From Candidatus Mediterraneibacter pullistercoris (lineage in GTDB: Bacteria; Bacillota; Clostridia; Lachnospirales; Lachnospiraceae), in the NCBI GenBank assembly GCA_019116885.1, contig DXAU01000030.1:62001-126000 (forward strand): a DNA stretch of 64,000 bases, in the 5' to 3' direction. The translations under genes were made by a program, and so were the position numbers. A model generated the notes under the pieces. It was given only the letters and a program-made list of their open reading frames with translations. It searched no databases and was not told the DNA's origin. How positions within the stretch are numbered: the first letter of the stretch is position 1; every line of letters starts with the position of its first letter. Of the stretch, positions 63,929-64,000 are shown piece after piece.

Positions 63929-64000
63929 CTACTGTTCGATCAGCGCCGCCTGCACCCCGTAGGTCTCTGCATGCTCCTGCATCGTGCCGTCCTCGTAACA
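63929..64000 (-). CDS. Amino-acid-binding protein of the ABC transporter, C-terminal end only
   Basis: The last 23 codons of a frame that runs off the window, ending EDGTMQEHAETYG then VQAALIEQ and a TAG stop at 63929-63931. The DGT.xEIA-type tail is typical of polar amino-acid-binding lipoproteins. It lies 24 bp before the permease ATG, completing the operon order binding protein, permease, ATPase. Confidence 0.7.
   Translation of the reverse strand, partial: CYEDGTMQEHAETYGVQAALIEQ

Overview
The window looks like chromosomal core DNA of an anaerobic, low-oxygen-tolerant Firmicute of class Clostridia, most likely Lachnospiraceae. This is inferred from the gene set: sigG, SpoIIM- and SpoVB-like sporulation proteins, a CoA-dehydratase-type activase, a flavodiiron protein, DUF1292, a PnrA/BMP nucleoside transporter and NifU/NifS/IscR. 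Promoters fit the sigma-A pattern, ribosome-binding sites are strong AGGAGG types, and most genes lie on the minus strand. There is no phage, insertion sequence or CRISPR array. Both edges cut genes: polA on the left and an amino-acid-binding protein on the right.

Layout. 1-2.7 kb: polA start, a HAD phosphatase, and a small ferredoxin / NapH-like / ArsR operon with a 38-bp palindrome over its promoter. 2.7-6.5 kb: tRNA-Leu(CAA), lysA, pyk and a rhomboid-fold protein. 6.8-11 kb: a 1414-residue double activase fused to DUF2229 and HgdB-like parts. 11-18 kb: greA and the lower-glycolysis cluster gap-pgk-tpiA-gpmI. 18-22.2 kb: the iron-sulfur/tRNA-thiolation operon iscR-nifS-nifU-mnmA plus a PHP phosphatase. 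22.3-28.5 kb: SpoVB-like flippase, SpoIIM-like protein, nudF, rny, recX, and recA with an SOS box. 28.8-33.8 kb: a nucleoside ABC transporter. 34-36.9 kb: csoR-copA, with a copZ reading frame nested in frame at the 3' end of copA. 37-44.6 kb: ArsC/Spx-like protein, flavodiiron protein, cytidylate-kinase-like protein, PrsA-like lipoprotein, mfd, pth. 44.7-50.7 kb: small membrane and acidic proteins, HAD phosphatase, sigG, a beta-CASP nuclease, a histidine phosphatase, luxS and DUF5662. 50.6-53.9 kb: a GH13 glycogen-debranching-like protein that has lost its catalytic residues, an orphan sugar-binding lipoprotein and DUF1292. 54-64 kb: UvrD-like helicase, gltX, an atypical sirtuin, an LRR surface protein, purB, purF and an amino-acid ABC transporter.

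How the parts relate. The window combines housekeeping (glycolysis, purine synthesis, DNA repair, tRNA charging and modification, RNA decay) with redox and metal handling (IscR, CsoR/CopA, flavodiiron protein, activase, ArsR-ferredoxin). The most unusual items are the CopA-CopZ fusion, whose linker is encoded by an intact Shine-Dalgarno sequence; two apparent pseudoenzymes (the GH13 protein and the sirtuin-like protein); the giant activase; and several near-perfect palindromes placed inside promoters without an assigned regulator. No single large undescribed system is evident. All functions are inferred from sequence alone, without database searches.
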